DNA from: Pseudoalteromonas rubra
Lineage (GTDB): Bacteria; Pseudomonadota; Gammaproteobacteria; Enterobacterales; Alteromonadaceae
Assembly (NCBI RefSeq): GCF_005887115.1
Contig: NZ_PNCJ01000036.1
Location: 1 to 64,000 of the forward strand
DNA: 64,000 nt
Direction of reading: 5' to 3'
Below the pieces are notes generated by a model. The model was given only the letters and a program-made list of their open reading frames with translations. It had not been told where the DNA came from and ran no database searches. A program made the translations under genes and the position numbers. Positions 53,915 through 61,922 of the stretch are shown here, in pieces (within the stretch, counting starts at the first letter, position 1; each line of letters starts with the position of its first letter).

Positions 53915-56224
53915 ATGTTAAATAAAGTTTTAAGCTCACTCTCATTCGTAGCGCCGTGCTTGTGGTTCAGCGCCACCAGCCAAGCTGCCGAACCAAGCAT
54001 CCCTTATATCAATGCCAGCGTAAACATCGATGGAAAAATAGATGAATCTGTGTGGCAGCAGGCAAAACATATTGCCATCGACAATGTCACCTGGCCATAT
54101 GAAAATACAAAAAGCCCGGTATCAACCTCTGTAAGAGTGTTTGAAAATGGCCAGTCCCTGTTTCTTGCCTTCGATGCCAAAGATCCGGAGCCCAGTCAGA
54201 TCAGGGCGTTCTTCCGCGACCGAGACCGCAACTGGAACGACGACCTGGTTGGGATAAAGATCGACTCCTTTAATACTGGCCGCAGTGCTTATCAGTTTTT
54301 TATCAACCCACTCGGTGTACAGCAGGATTCAATAGAGAACGTTTTAAGTGGCAGCGAGGACGATTCCTGGAATGGCATTTGGGACTCTGCCGGGCAAATC
54401 AATGAGTCTGGGTATGTAGTTGAAGTAGAAATCCCCTTACGTGTACTCAATTTTGATGACAGCCTTGATACCAAAACCATGGCCATGGAGTTTTTACGCT
54501 TCTACCCACGCAGTGAGCGACTGAGAATTTCCAGCATGCAAATTGCCCATGAAAATCAGTGCTGGGTGTGCCAGATGCCCGCTTACACCGGTTTTTCCGA
54601 TGCCAAGCAAAGCAGTAACCTTGCGGTTATCCCCTCAATGGTAATCAGTCGCCAGCAAACCAGAGATATTGACGGCAGTACTATCCCGGACTGGGAGAGC
54701 GACACTAACTATGAGCCGGGTCTGGACGTTAAGTGGGCCATTACACCGGATACCACCTTAAACGCCACGTTGAATCCGGACTTTTCTCAGGTAGAAGCCG
54801 ACAATGGCCAGCTTAGTGTTAACAACAGTTTTAGTTTATTCTTCCCGGAAAAACGGGCATTCTTCCTTGATAACGCGGACTATTTTTCTTCCCATATCAA
54901 CCTTTTGCACACCCGTAACATTGCAGCCCCAGACTATGGCGCAAAGTTGACAGGGAGCAAGCAGGGCCATACCTATGCTGCCTTTGTGACCAACGATGAG
55001 TTTACCAATGTCATGGTGCCAGGCAATCTGGGGTCAAACGTGGTCTCGTTGGAGCAAAAAAGTGAAAATGCGGCACTGCGTTATCGATTCGATGCTGATG
55101 AAACTTTATCTGTCGGTGCTTTAACAACAACCCGACAAAGCAACGACTACCGAAATCAGGTGTTCAGCCTGGATGGCAAATACGAGCCCACCGCAAATGA
55201 TACTTTTAAAGCACAGATCCTGACCTCAAAAACGGACTACGACCCGGCTATGGTGAAAGAGCTGTGTGATGACGAAACCCTGGATGACTGTGAGATAGAT
55301 GAAAGTGTGCTGCGCACTCAGCTACAGGATGATAATCAGGGCCTGGGCTATATGCTCGACTACAGCCATAATCAGAAGCACTGGAAAGCCTTTGCAAGTT
55401 ATCGCAATTACGATGCTGCACTAAGGGCCGACATGGGGTTCTTATCACAAGTCGATTTCAATAAGCTCATCACCGGCTTTGAATATCGCTGGTATGGCGA
55501 TGACCAGACCTGGTGGAATCGCACTCGCTGGTATACCGACTGGGATATCAGTCACAATGAAAATGGCGAGCTGCTGGAAAAAGAGGTTCAAAGTAACATC
55601 GCCATCAGCGGTCCGCTGCAGAGCACCATTGATTTTGGTGTCGACCATCGCAAGCGAACCGGCCTGCGTCATGACGAAACCAGCCTGGCCATAGATGGAA
55701 ATACCGATCTGTTCACAGAAAATACCCAATGGATTTATTTGGAGAGTAAGCCTGCTCCGGGCGTGTTCAGTGGAGTAACGCTGCGCAGAGGCAACCGCGT
55801 CGATTTAGCCAACAATCGCATGGCTGATGAACGTTACGTCCGCCCTATGCTGGACTTTTATCTGGGCCAGCATTTTGAGGTACGCCTGCGTCACACCTAT
55901 CAGAAGCTCACCGCAGATGGCATGGATGTATTTACCGCTAACCTCAGTGATGTACGCTTTACCTATCAGTTTAACATCAATAGTTACCTGAGACTGGCGT
56001 TCATTAAAACGGACATTCGCCGCAATCAAGCCAATTATATCGACGATGTGGACAGCCAGTACAAGCGCCTCAGCACACAGCTACTCTACGCCTATAAGCT
56101 TAACCCACAAACGGTGTTTTTCGCCGGATACTCGGATAACGGCTATCAAGATGATGACTTGACCAAAATCAGCAAAGATAATAAGACATTTTTTGCTAAG
56201 TTTAGTTACGCTTGGTTGATGTAA
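53915..56224 (+). CDS. DUF5916 outer-membrane protein with CBM9-like domain
   Basis: A ~769-aa exported protein. After a signal peptide (VLSSLSFVAPCLWFSATSQA) comes a carbohydrate-binding-module-9-like domain (about 30-220, PSIPYINASVNIDGKIDESVW, NDDLVGIKIDSF, YVVEVEIPL). A DUF5916 beta-barrel region follows (LNATLNPDFSQVEADNGQLSVNN, SLFFPEKRAFFLDNADYF, both near the family consensus), ending in aromatic strands (FFAKFSYAWLM). It likely sits in the outer membrane; its role is unknown. ATG 53915 is chosen over an in-frame GTG at 53894; neither has a clear ribosome-binding site. Confidence 0.83.
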   Translation: MLNKVLSSLSFVAPCLWFSATSQAAEPSIPYINASVNIDGKIDESVWQQAKHIAIDNVTWPYENTKSPVSTSVRVFENGQSLFLAFDAKDPEPSQIRAFFRDRDRNWNDDLVGIKIDSFNTGRSAYQFFINPLGVQQDSIENVLSGSEDDSWNGIWDSAGQINESGYVVEVEIPLRVLNFDDSLDTKTMAMEFLRFYPRSERLRISSMQIAHENQCWVCQMPAYTGFSDAKQSSNLAVIPSMVISRQQTRDIDGSTIPDWESDTNYEPGLDVKWAITPDTTLNATLNPDFSQVEADNGQLSVNNSFSLFFPEKRAFFLDNADYFSSHINLLHTRNIAAPDYGAKLTGSKQGHTYAAFVTNDEFTNVMVPGNLGSNVVSLEQKSENAALRYRFDADETLSVGALTTTRQSNDYRNQVFSLDGKYEPTANDTFKAQILTSKTDYDPAMVKELCDDETLDDCEIDESVLRTQLQDDNQGLGYMLDYSHNQKHWKAFASYRNYDAALRADMGFLSQVDFNKLITGFEYRWYGDDQTWWNRTRWYTDWDISHNENGELLEKEVQSNIAISGPLQSTIDFGVDHRKRTGLRHDETSLAIDGNTDLFTENTQWIYLESKPAPGVFSGVTLRRGNRVDLANNRMADERYVRPMLDFYLGQHFEVRLRHTYQKLTADGMDVFTANLSDVRFTYQFNINSYLRLAFIKTDIRRNQANYIDDVDSQYKRLSTQLLYAYKLNPQTVFFAGYSDNGYQDDDLTKISKDNKTFFAKFSYAWLM

Positions 56225-56236
56225 GGCGCTCTCATT

Positions 56237-56270
56237 AGCCCAGTCAGAGGCACTGAGACTGGCTGGGTTT
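56237..56270 (+). terminator. hairpin after the DUF5916 gene
   Basis: CCAGTC (56240-56245) pairs with GACTGG (56257-56262), extended by AG/CT around a one-base bulge. GGGTTT and later T-rich sequence follow. An imperfect terminator. Confidence 0.5.
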
Positions 56271-56424
56271 ATATTGCTCTTTTATTATACATATTTATTT
56301 TTTTATTCCATCAAAGCATAAGCCTTTTTAATATATGTTATAGCCATTCTTTCCTTTTGTTTTGCTACAAGCCCAGTAAAGTGTGACTAGTATTAAATAT
56401 CCTTAGCTCATTCAAGGGAAAATT

Positions 56425-57393
56425 ATGTCAAACGTTTTTGCAGATAACAGCCTGTCTATTGGCAACACCCCAATTGTTAAACTTAACCGCGTCACCGGAG
56501 GCAACGTCTTTGCCAAGATCGAATCTCGTAACCCGAGCTTCAGCGTAAAGTGCCGCATCGGTGCCTCTATGATTTGGGAAGCCGAGAAAGCCGGTTTGCT
56601 AAGCGAAGGCAAAGAGCTGATCGAGCCAACTTCTGGTAACACAGGTATTGCACTGGCTTTCGTTGCAGCATCCCGAGGTTACAAGCTAACCTTGACTATG
56701 CCAAACACCATGAGTCTTGAGCGTCGTAAGTTACTAAAAGCGCTTGGTGCAAACCTGGTGCTAACTGAAGGTGCTAAAGGTATGAAAGGCGCCATCGAGA
56801 AAGCTAATGAAATACTGGCTGGCGACCCTGAAAAATACGTACTACTACAACAGTTCGAGAATCCGGCTAACCCGAAAATCCATGAAGAGACCACAGGTCC
56901 TGAAATTTTCGAAGCGATGGACGGTGCAATCGATTACTTCGTAGCCGGTGTTGGTACAGGTGGCACAATTTCTGGTGTAACCCGTTACCTGAAGAAAGAG
57001 AAAGGCCTGGATGTTAAATCAATTGCTGTAGAGCCGGTTGATTCAGCCGTTATTTCTCAAGCTCTGGCCGGTGAAGAATTGAAGCCTGGCCCGCACAAAA
57101 TTCAGGGCATCGGCGCAGGTTTTATTCCTGGCAACCTGGATCTTGAGCTGCTTGATGGCACAGAGCAAGTATCAAACGAAGATGCAATCGCAATGGCGCA
57201 TCAGCTAATGAAAGACGAAGGTATCTTAGTTGGTATTTCTTCTGGTGCTGCTGTTGTTGCTGCAAAACGCCTGGCAGAAAAGCCAGAAAACGCAGATAAA
57301 AACATTGTAGTTATTCTACCAAGTGCAACAGAGCGCTACTTATCTAGCCCGCTATTTGCCGATGAGTTTTCTGAGCAGGAGTTAGTACAGTAA
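56425..57393 (+). CDS. cysK: cysteine synthase A (O-acetylserine sulfhydrylase)
   Basis: A 322-aa PLP enzyme that forms L-cysteine from O-acetylserine and sulfide. The PLP lysine is Lys42 in [13 protein letters not shown], and the substrate loop [12 protein letters not shown] and the phosphate-binding [11 protein letters not shown] are complete. The length and start match CysK. It is monocistronic, with A/T-rich upstream DNA and a strong terminator. No CysB site was identified. Confidence 0.96.
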   Translation: MSNVFADNSLSIGNTPIVKLNRVTGGNVFAKIESRNPSFSVKCRIGASMIWEAEKAGLLSEGKELIEPTSGNTGIALAFVAASRGYKLTLTMPNTMSLERRKLLKALGANLVLTEGAKGMKGAIEKANEILAGDPEKYVLLQQFENPANPKIHEETTGPEIFEAMDGAIDYFVAGVGTGGTISGVTRYLKKEKGLDVKSIAVEPVDSAVISQALAGEELKPGPHKIQGIGAGFIPGNLDLELLDGTEQVSNEDAIAMAHQLMKDEGILVGISSGAAVVAAKRLAEKPENADKNIVVILPSATERYLSSPLFADEFSEQELVQ

Positions 57394-57430
57394 CCTGGTT
57401 ACGCCAGCTCTTATTAGACTAATTGTTTAG

Positions 57431-57470
57431 AACAAGGCCAGCAAAATGCTGGCCTTGTTGTCTTCTTCCC
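57431..57470 (+). terminator. Rho-independent terminator of cysK
   Basis: A perfect 12-bp stem AACAAGGCCAGC / GCTGGCCTTGTT (57431-57442, 57448-57459) with a 5-nt loop, followed by GTCTTCTT. Confidence 0.85.
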
Positions 57471-57586
57471 TTCCTTTTAGCGTGATACTGTCTAGACTTA
57501 ATAGATAATCGATGTGCTCTTAAAGCAAAGTCATCGTTTTATTTTTAAACGCTTTTATCTTAAGATCGCGCACCTGGAAACACGTT

Positions 57587-58489
57587 ATGAACACACTTAT
57601 CAGGCTACTATTACTGTTGCTGTGCACTATGTCTCTGACCGCCTTTGCAAGCCTGAATGTTGGCTACTTTAAGCAGGGCAAGTACATCATGGTGCAGGGT
57701 GAGCAATATCGTAATGGCTATTTGTATAACAAAAGTGGTGACAAGCCGCTACTACATTTGGTAACGCTCGACTGGCCGCCTTATATCGGCGACCAGCTAT
57801 GCAATAAAGGTTGGGTATTTCAATTTACCATCTCCCTACTGGCTGATCAGGATTATCCGGTTTATGTCGAGTTCCTGCCCTGGGCGAGAGCGGTCAAAGC
57901 TGTTGAGTCTGGTCGCGCAGATATTCTCTTCCCCGAGTACTTTATCGAAGACGCATCCCCTTCTGATAACTATCAGGGTAAAACACGTCGTGAACTACTG
58001 GCACTGTCTAACGCTTACCCAGGTGGTGAAATTGCTTTATTAAAACGTCGCGGTGAGTCAGATAGTTTTGAAGGCAATCTCAGTGCGCTGAAAGGCGCCA
58101 CCATAGGAGTTGTACGCGGTTATCAAAACACCCCTGAATTTGACGCTATGATGGACAACAATGAGTTTGTGATTGTGGAGGCCGTCGATGATCTGCAACT
58201 GGTAAAATTGTTGGTTGGCAAGCGTGTTGACCTGATTATTGGTGACCCTAAAGTGCTGCGTTTTACTGTGAGTTACTCAGATCTGGCCAAGTCCGAAAAG
58301 GTCACTTTGCTCAGAGGTCTTGAAAATGTTGAACCCGCCTTACGCTATAACAACCTCTATTTTGCACTCAGTAAAGCCAAGCCTAACTGGAGAGGCGTGC
58401 TCAATGACATCAATAAAGGCCTGTATCTGTTCAAAAATAGCGGCGAAACCGAGCGGATTATTGAAATGGGTAGTTCTGAGTGCTACTGA
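57587..58489 (+). CDS. periplasmic solute-binding-like protein (SBP_bac_3 type)
   Basis: A 300-aa exported protein with a signal peptide (MNTLIRLLLLLLCTMSLTAFA). The fold is that of type-3 extracellular solute-binding proteins: LVTLDWPPYIGDQLCNKGWVF opening, then FLPWARAVKAVESGRADILFP with the conserved basic and Asp residues, and LKGATIGVVRGYQNT in lobe 2. There are no ABC permease or ATPase genes next to it, so it may be a stand-alone sensor or a scavenger. Two Cys residues (CNKG and SSECY) could form a disulfide. It sits alone between cysK and a 359-bp gap. Confidence 0.8.
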   Translation: MNTLIRLLLLLLCTMSLTAFASLNVGYFKQGKYIMVQGEQYRNGYLYNKSGDKPLLHLVTLDWPPYIGDQLCNKGWVFQFTISLLADQDYPVYVEFLPWARAVKAVESGRADILFPEYFIEDASPSDNYQGKTRRELLALSNAYPGGEIALLKRRGESDSFEGNLSALKGATIGVVRGYQNTPEFDAMMDNNEFVIVEAVDDLQLVKLLVGKRVDLIIGDPKVLRFTVSYSDLAKSEKVTLLRGLENVEPALRYNNLYFALSKAKPNWRGVLNDINKGLYLFKNSGETERIIEMGSSECY

Positions 58490-58848
58490 GTGATCTGTAC
58501 GGTCACACTCAACGGTGCAAGGGCCCTGTGTCAACGAGTATAAATGGAGATGCAATAGTGCTCCCAGCGACATTAAACAGCCGTCAAGGACCCGTCTAGG
58601 CTTAAACCACACAACACTGGGCAATACACTGTATTAAACTATGATGATTAAGCGGGGAACCTGCTTTCTTTCCAGCTGACGCTATACTCAACATGGTTAC
58701 CATACAGCGGCTAAGGACCGGACGACGCGCCCTTGATTGAACGCCGCAGCTGGCCAATATCAGACTCACATGCACAGCCCCCAATAACATGCTCACTCGC
58801 ACTGAAAATATGGCTGAAAATAAAACGGCTGCAAAGGCCAGAGTCTGA
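58490..58848. other. intergenic region, no gene seen
   Basis: 359 bp after the binding-protein gene. Open frames on the minus strand here (58340-58624, 58602-58802) lack ribosome-binding sites and read as low-quality protein; I do not call them genes. No repeat or clear terminator is visible. Confidence 0.45.
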
Positions 58849-59514
58849 TTAGCTTATACCAATATATTTATGTACCTGCACTGATAAACGCCAATTTTTT
58901 TGTTTACAAGTGTCGATAGCCAGCTTGGTTGCCTTCGCCTTTTGGCTGATCGGTTGCAGATACACCAACTTGGGATTCACACCGGTTTTTTCAAATAATG
59001 CTTCCAACTCTTCGATGTGCTTTTCCATTGCCACAGGGTGTTTAATTTCATCGGCTCTGCGCATGGCACTTGCCAGCACTTCATACCCACCACGCATATT
59101 AATTTTAGGTGAAACGGTGACCCAGGTTTCATCTGGTACCAGGATCTCAAATGTTCCACTGGTTTCAACCTGTGTGTCGTACCCCTCAGCGTGAAGCTTG
59201 TCACAAAGCGGGTTTAAGTCATACATACAAGGCTCACCACCTGTTATAACCACATGTTTGGCTGTGTAACCCCGCTCTTTAAACAAAGACAATAGTTGCT
59301 CTGGCGTCGCATTTGCCCAGTAGTCTGAATCAGCTTTTTTCTCCACCGTTTGTTCCAAACTGACAAGATAAACCGGATCCACTTCCCAGGTCTGCTTGGT
59401 ATCACACCAGGCACACCCAACAGGGCACCCCTGTAAACGCACGAAAATAGAAGGCACGCCAGTGTGGCTTGCTTCACCCTGGATGGTTTCAAACACTTCA
59501 TTAATCTTGTACAA
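58849..59514 (-). CDS. queE: 7-carboxy-7-deazaguanine synthase QueE
   Basis: A 221-aa radical-SAM enzyme that converts 6-carboxytetrahydropterin to 7-carboxy-7-deazaguanine in queuosine synthesis. The [4Fe-4S] ligands are Cys30, Cys34 and Cys37 (GCPVGCAWCD), in the usual CxxxCxxC form. The N-terminus INEVFETIQGEASHTGVP and the VVITGGEPCMYDLNPL segment are typical of QueE. It is divergent from queC, which acts next in the same pathway. Confidence 0.95.
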   Translation of the reverse strand: MYKINEVFETIQGEASHTGVPSIFVRLQGCPVGCAWCDTKQTWEVDPVYLVSLEQTVEKKADSDYWANATPEQLLSLFKERGYTAKHVVITGGEPCMYDLNPLCDKLHAEGYDTQVETSGTFEILVPDETWVTVSPKINMRGGYEVLASAMRRADEIKHPVAMEKHIEELEALFEKTGVNPKLVYLQPISQKAKATKLAIDTCKQKNWRLSVQVHKYIGIS

Positions 59515-59683
59515 AACAGCTCCGAACTCACTTTACTTCCCGGACCCAGCCCGGATATGTGGCAATTATCTAACGTTTACAATTCGCATTGACTACAGCA
59601 ACTGCACTGAAAAACTGGCATTATCTGACCCGTCGGATTGTCATTTTTTCAGCGGCCGTGTAGTATATCGCGCCCTGACACAA

Positions 59684-59703
59684 ACCTCTATTAAAATCGA
59701 GGT
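59684..59703 (+). promoter_or_regulatory. leader hairpin upstream of queC
   Basis: ACCTC (59684-59688) and GAGGT (59699-59703) form a short hairpin about 40 bp ahead of the queC start. It does not match the preQ1 riboswitch consensus, so I only note it as a possible structured leader. Confidence 0.25.
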
Positions 59704-59744
59704 CAATGTCGGTGAGTATTCGAGCACATAAACGAGGCAAACCA

Positions 59745-60401
59745 ATGAGCGAAAAAGTCGTTGTTATTTATTCCGGTGGTATGGATTCATATACGGTCCT
59801 GAACAAGGCACTCAAGTCAGGCTATGAGGTCTATGCGCTGTCTTTTAACTATGGTCAGCGCCATGTAAAAGAGCTCGAAGTTGCCCGACAAGCCTGTGAT
59901 GAACTTGGTGTAGCACATAAAATTGTCGATATCTCCGCTATTAACCAGTTGATCGGAGGCTCTTCTTTGACCGACGATATCGAAGTGCCTGAAGGCCACT
60001 ATGAAGAAGAAAGCATGAAAAGCACAGTTGTGCCAAACCGCAATATGATTTTACTGTCTCTTGCGGTGGGTTACGCCGTTTCTCTCAAAGCTAGCAAGGT
60101 CTTTTATGGTGCCCACTCAGGCGATCACGCGATTTATCCGGATTGTCGCCCTGAGTTTGTTAAGAAAATGGATGATGTTTGTCGTATCGCAAACTACGAA
60201 GAAATCGAGATTGTTTGCCCTTACCTTAACAACAGCAAGATTGAAATCCTCACAGACGGTCTGAAAATGGGGCTGGACTACAGTAAAACCTGGACCTGTT
60301 ATAACGGCCGTGAAAAAGCATGTGGCAAGTGTGGTGCATGCCAGGAACGTCTCGAAGCCTTTAAATTAAACCAGGCCAGTGATCCTTTACCATACGAATA
60401 A
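59745..60401 (+). CDS. queC: 7-cyano-7-deazaguanine synthase QueC
   Basis: A 218-aa ATP-dependent enzyme that makes preQ0 from 7-carboxy-7-deazaguanine and ammonia. The PP-loop is YSGGMDS (9-15). The Zn-binding C-terminus is visible ([19 protein letters not shown], four Cys, about 183-201). The start is ATG 59745, preceded by GAGGCAAACCA; an upstream in-frame ATG at 59706 is unlikely. Followed by a strong hairpin. Confidence 0.95.
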   Translation: MSEKVVVIYSGGMDSYTVLNKALKSGYEVYALSFNYGQRHVKELEVARQACDELGVAHKIVDISAINQLIGGSSLTDDIEVPEGHYEEESMKSTVVPNRNMILLSLAVGYAVSLKASKVFYGAHSGDHAIYPDCRPEFVKKMDDVCRIANYEEIEIVCPYLNNSKIEILTDGLKMGLDYSKTWTCYNGREKACGKCGACQERLEAFKLNQASDPLPYE

Positions 60402-60408
60402 CCCCCCC

Positions 60409-60429
60409 GTGGGCGAATAAGTCGCCCAC
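60409..60429 (+). terminator. hairpin after queC
   Basis: A perfect 8-bp stem GTGGGCGA / TCGCCCAC with a 5-nt loop, 8 bp after the queC stop codon. The tail is only moderately T-rich. Confidence 0.6.
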
Positions 60430-60524
60430 ATTCTCAATCACATCTTGAAACAGATACACCACAGATCTCTGCTGAATAATTTGCTACGATTGGAGTACCA
60501 AAATTTATAAATGGAGTGATAAAT

Positions 60525-60755
60525 ATGCCCGGTACTACAATGGTTTTTTTAATTGTTTTAATTGCAGTAGGGTTTGGTACCGTTCGGGAAATCTATGCTA
60601 AACGCCTGGAAATGAAAAAGCTTGACGGAATGAACCAGTCCGAGAAACAGGCCATGCAAGAAGAAATCAAACACCTTAAGTCACGGGTTGCCACGCTGGA
60701 ACAGATCATCACCGACGACGGTTACCAAGTTGCCAAAGAAATCAACAAATTGTGA
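60525..60755 (+). CDS. small membrane protein, PspB-like
   Basis: A 76-aa protein with one N-terminal membrane helix (about 5-20), then a charged amphipathic helix that reads as a coiled coil (MNQSEKQAMQEEIKHLKSRVATLEQII). The layout and the ending, an LKSRVATLEQIITDDG type repeat, resemble PspB, the inner-membrane partner of PspC that senses envelope stress. No pspA, pspC or pspF is adjacent, so the match may only be architectural. The ATG at 60525 follows GGAG by 8 nt; the GTG at 60516 is weaker. Confidence 0.65.
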   Translation: MPGTTMVFLIVLIAVGFGTVREIYAKRLEMKKLDGMNQSEKQAMQEEIKHLKSRVATLEQIITDDGYQVAKEINKL

Positions 60756-60789
60756 TATCAGACGAGACTTACCAGCTGATATCACAATT
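60748..60789. terminator. 14-bp inverted repeat spanning a stop codon
   Basis: AATTGTGATATCAG (60748-60761) and CTGATATCACAATT (60776-60789) with a 14-nt loop. The TGA stop codon of the PspB-like gene (60753-60755) lies in the left arm. It is between convergent genes and has no T-run. Confidence 0.55.
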
Positions 60790-60809
60790 GACCTAATTCG
60801 CGGTAAAGA

Positions 60810-61790
60810 TTAAGCGGTGGTAGCAGCTGCAGAGTCTACTTTAGCAGCAGACTTTTTGGTCTCTGAAGGCTTCGACTTTTTCTTATCAAAAATCCCTAAT
60901 CGAATGCGGATAAAGTGCAGAATTTCACGCGCAACATCCACATCAACAGCTGCTTCAAGCCCCTCAAAGCCCGGGCTTGAATTAGCCTCACAGATCTTAA
61001 AATGCTCCTCATCGAACAATAGATCAATCCCCGCCATATCCAGGTTCAGGATGTTTGCCGTTTGGGTGGCCAGCCATTCGATTTCAGGGGTGATCGGGTG
61101 AGATAACCCTTTTGCACCAGCGCTGACATTGGCCTTGAAATTTGCGCCACCCGAGTTTCTCTCCATACAAGCTACCACACGTCCACCAATAGTCAGTACA
61201 CGCAGATCGCGACCATGACTCGATTTAATGAATTTCTGCAAAATGATATTGGCTTTCGGGCTGGTCGCTTCAATGAGCTGCATTAAATCATCGAACTCAC
61301 TGCGCGTTTTCGACAGGAAAACCCCACTGCCTTGCGATCCGGACAGAGTTTTAACAACGACGGGAAATCCGATCTGCTTTTCAACCAGATCAATGTTAAC
61401 CGGGAACTTCACCAGCATTGTTTTTGGTGTAGGCAAATTCTGCTGCGCCAGTATCTGTTGTGCGAACAACTTGTCTTTTACTGTTTCCGTGGCCTCGGAA
61501 CTGTTAAAGCAATGCACACCAAGGCGCTCAAGGTGGCGAATGATTGCCAGTGCAAAGTAGGTGGTTCCGGCCCCCATACGCGGGAGTACAAAGTCTGGCA
61601 GTGAAACCGGCTCGCCATCGATTAATACGCTCTGGTCATCTTCTCGAGACACAAGCAAGTCAAACTGATCGGGTGAATAAACCTGCAGATCAATATTCTC
61701 TTCCTGAGCGACCTCTAGCAGTCGTTTTATCTCGTAAGTTTCAGGTTTTAAAAGGGTTGCTGAGTCTTTGTATATGATCCATCCACGCAT
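60810..61790 (-). CDS. RimK-like ATP-grasp ligase
   Basis: A 326-aa ATP-grasp enzyme of the RimK family. The central domain includes PVVVKTLSGSQGSGVFLSKT (about 143-162, the Gly-rich ATP loop) and, near the end, MAGIDLLFDEEHFKICEANSSPGFEGLEAA with metal-ligand Glu and Asn. RimK adds glutamates to ribosomal protein S6; related enzymes make peptide-type cofactors. The acceptor here is unknown. The C-terminal ~30 residues are a low-complexity Lys/Ala/Ser tail (KKKSKPSETKKSAAKV). It is a single gene. Confidence 0.85.
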   Translation of the reverse strand: MRGWIIYKDSATLLKPETYEIKRLLEVAQEENIDLQVYSPDQFDLLVSREDDQSVLIDGEPVSLPDFVLPRMGAGTTYFALAIIRHLERLGVHCFNSSEATETVKDKLFAQQILAQQNLPTPKTMLVKFPVNIDLVEKQIGFPVVVKTLSGSQGSGVFLSKTRSEFDDLMQLIEATSPKANIILQKFIKSSHGRDLRVLTIGGRVVACMERNSGGANFKANVSAGAKGLSHPITPEIEWLATQTANILNLDMAGIDLLFDEEHFKICEANSSPGFEGLEAAVDVDVAREILHFIRIRLGIFDKKKSKPSETKKSAAKVDSAAATTA

Positions 61791-61922
61791 CTGTGTTTCT
61801 CATCTGTCGATTGCGTTAAAACGCGGATTATGATGAGCGAGCCTGACGAAGTACAACAAAATTATTTTGTCGTCAGGATGAATTATTCGTAACTAACCAA
61901 AGCCCAAAGAACCTCGCAATAA

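Noticed and set aside
58340-58802. Two minus-strand frames after the binding-protein gene
   Set aside because: One overlaps the 3' end of the real gene and the other lacks initiation signals. Neither reads like a protein family.
59684-59744. preQ1 riboswitch upstream of queC
   Set aside because: The short hairpin lacks the conserved C-rich and A-rich segments of the preQ1 classes.
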